Assembly: GCA_041946675.1 (NCBI GenBank)
Contig: JBHGAU010000109.1
Coordinates: 1-6,638 of the forward strand
DNA: 6,638 nucleotides
From: CAWBKV01 sp041946675
GTDB taxonomy: Archaea > Halobacteriota > Methanosarcinia > Methanotrichales > Methanotrichaceae
Direction of reading: 5' to 3'
This document shows positions 6,362 to 6,638 of the stretch, one piece after another; positions within the stretch are counted from its first letter, which is position 1, and each line of letters starts with the position of its first letter. Position numbers and translations under genes: made by a program. The notes under the pieces were generated by a model. That model searched no databases. It saw only the letters and a list, made by a program, of their open reading frames with translations, and was not told where the DNA came from.

Positions 6362-6379
6362 TTCGGCCTTCCCGAAAGG
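6362..6379 (+). repeat. Hairpin and BRE-like repeats at the predicted transcript start
   Basis: TTCGG (6362-6366) and CCGAA (6372-6376) form a 5-bp stem with a 5-base loop at the predicted 5' end of the transcript. TTCGGCC (6362-6368) is the exact inverse of GGCCGAA (6324-6330), and CCGAAAGG (6372-6379) directly repeats 6326-6333. Confidence 0.45.
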
Positions 6380-6418
6380 GGGATGCAGTGGGGCATTTAA
6401 CAGTCGATTTAGGTCTCC

Positions 6419-6520
6419 ATGCAACAATATATCGTTGCTTTGGGTTTCAGGCTGAAATTCGATCTTGCCTTTTATTGCATTGTGGCCGGGATATTTATCG
6501 GTTCCCAAATCCGCGCATGA
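6419..6520 (+). CDS. Possible 33-residue membrane micro-protein
   Basis: ATG at 6419 to TGA at 6518-6520 encodes MQQYIVALGFRLKFDLA followed by FYCIVAGIFIGSQIRA. Residues 16-28 are hydrophobic and uncharged, bracketed by RLK before and R after, as in a single short membrane helix. AGGT lies 4 bases before the ATG, a weak ribosome site. The strong promoter at 6326 would give a leader of about 57 bases. Codon use is unremarkable. I do not recognise it, and a frame this short can be open by chance; the 6362-6480 stretch may instead be a non-coding RNA. Confidence 0.3.
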   Translation: MQQYIVALGFRLKFDLAFYCIVAGIFIGSQIRA

Positions 6521-6538
6521 ATAAAATTAATTCGTGTC

Positions 6539-6569
6539 GGAGCACCAGAACTTATAAATACTCCTAGAG
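6539..6569 (+). promoter_or_regulatory. Promoter module A: TATA within an inverted repeat
   Basis: TTATAAATA (6552-6560) is a good TATA element preceded by CCAGAAC. GGAG (6539-6542) and CTCC (6561-6564) bracket it as a 4-bp inverted repeat, followed by TAGAG. Transcription would begin near 6585. The module resembles the one at 6598-6630. Confidence 0.45.
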
Positions 6570-6597
6570 TGTATATCGCAAGGTCCGATGCTTAGGG

Positions 6598-6630
6598 CTC
6601 TGGGCGACAGGAAACTATAAATACCCAGAG
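6598..6630 (+). promoter_or_regulatory. Promoter module B: TATA within a 7-bp inverted repeat
   Basis: TATAAATA (6616-6623), preceded by a BRE-like GGAAAC, lies between perfect inverted arms CTCTGGG (6598-6604) and CCCAGAG (6624-6630). The expected transcript start is just past the right edge of the window, so the regulated gene is not visible. The arms are placed where a bound protein would block TBP. Confidence 0.5.
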
Positions 6631-6638
6631 AACCTATA

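Noticed and set aside
6355..6440. tRNA-like T-arm (GGTTCGG) near the strong promoter
   Set aside because: No matching acceptor stem, D-arm or anticodon arm at the right spacing could be found.
6255..6455. 66-residue rightward frame over the acn upstream region
   Set aside because: Its ATG lies within the aconitase promoter and the in-frame ATG at 6345 precedes the predicted transcript start near 6362. No ribosome site; composition not protein-like.

Overview
The window reads as euryarchaeal chromosome, most likely from a Methanothrix/Methanosarcinales-type methanogen. The lineage is inferred from several things: an archaeosine tRNA-modification gene pair (tgtA, arcS) found only in archaea, archaeal promoter elements (BRE plus TATA) instead of -35/-10 boxes, GGAGG-type ribosome binding sites, a secreted Asn/Gln-rich small protein, and a TPR remnant of the kind abundant in methanogens. 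No rRNA or marker phylogeny is available here, so genus is a guess.

Layout. Positions 1-93 hold the last 30 codons of a rightward gene of unknown function, followed at once by a hairpin plus T-run that looks like its terminator. Positions 94-414 hold no intact gene: an AT-rich stretch with a second hairpin sharing the same arm sequence, then a decayed C-terminal TPR unit with an in-frame stop. From 415 to 3655, on the minus strand, tgtA is followed by arcS with 82 bp between them and no obvious terminator, so probably one operon. TgtA exchanges guanine-15 of tRNA for preQ0, and ArcS carries the modification on toward archaeosine. Both have TGT-type zinc ligands. Only ArcS ends in a PUA RNA-binding domain. 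An 88-bp divergent spacer separates tgtA from a rightward gene for a 165-residue exported protein (3744-4241). That gene converges, across 23 AT-rich bases, on a leftward aconitase gene (4265-6214) of the short ~650-residue class with all cluster ligands present. Aconitase probably serves the partial oxidative citrate branch that makes 2-oxoglutarate for biosynthesis.

The right end (6215-6638) has no large gene but is dense in promoter-like signals. A leftward TATA serves aconitase. A strong rightward BRE/TATA is surrounded by repeated CCGAAAGG/TTCGGCC elements and is followed by a possible 33-residue membrane micro-ORF. Two similar rightward TATA modules lie 63 bp apart, each bracketed by an inverted repeat, just before the window ends.

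I see no CRISPR array, insertion sequence, tRNA or rRNA. The large genes are housekeeping. The less explained material is in the two intergenic ends.
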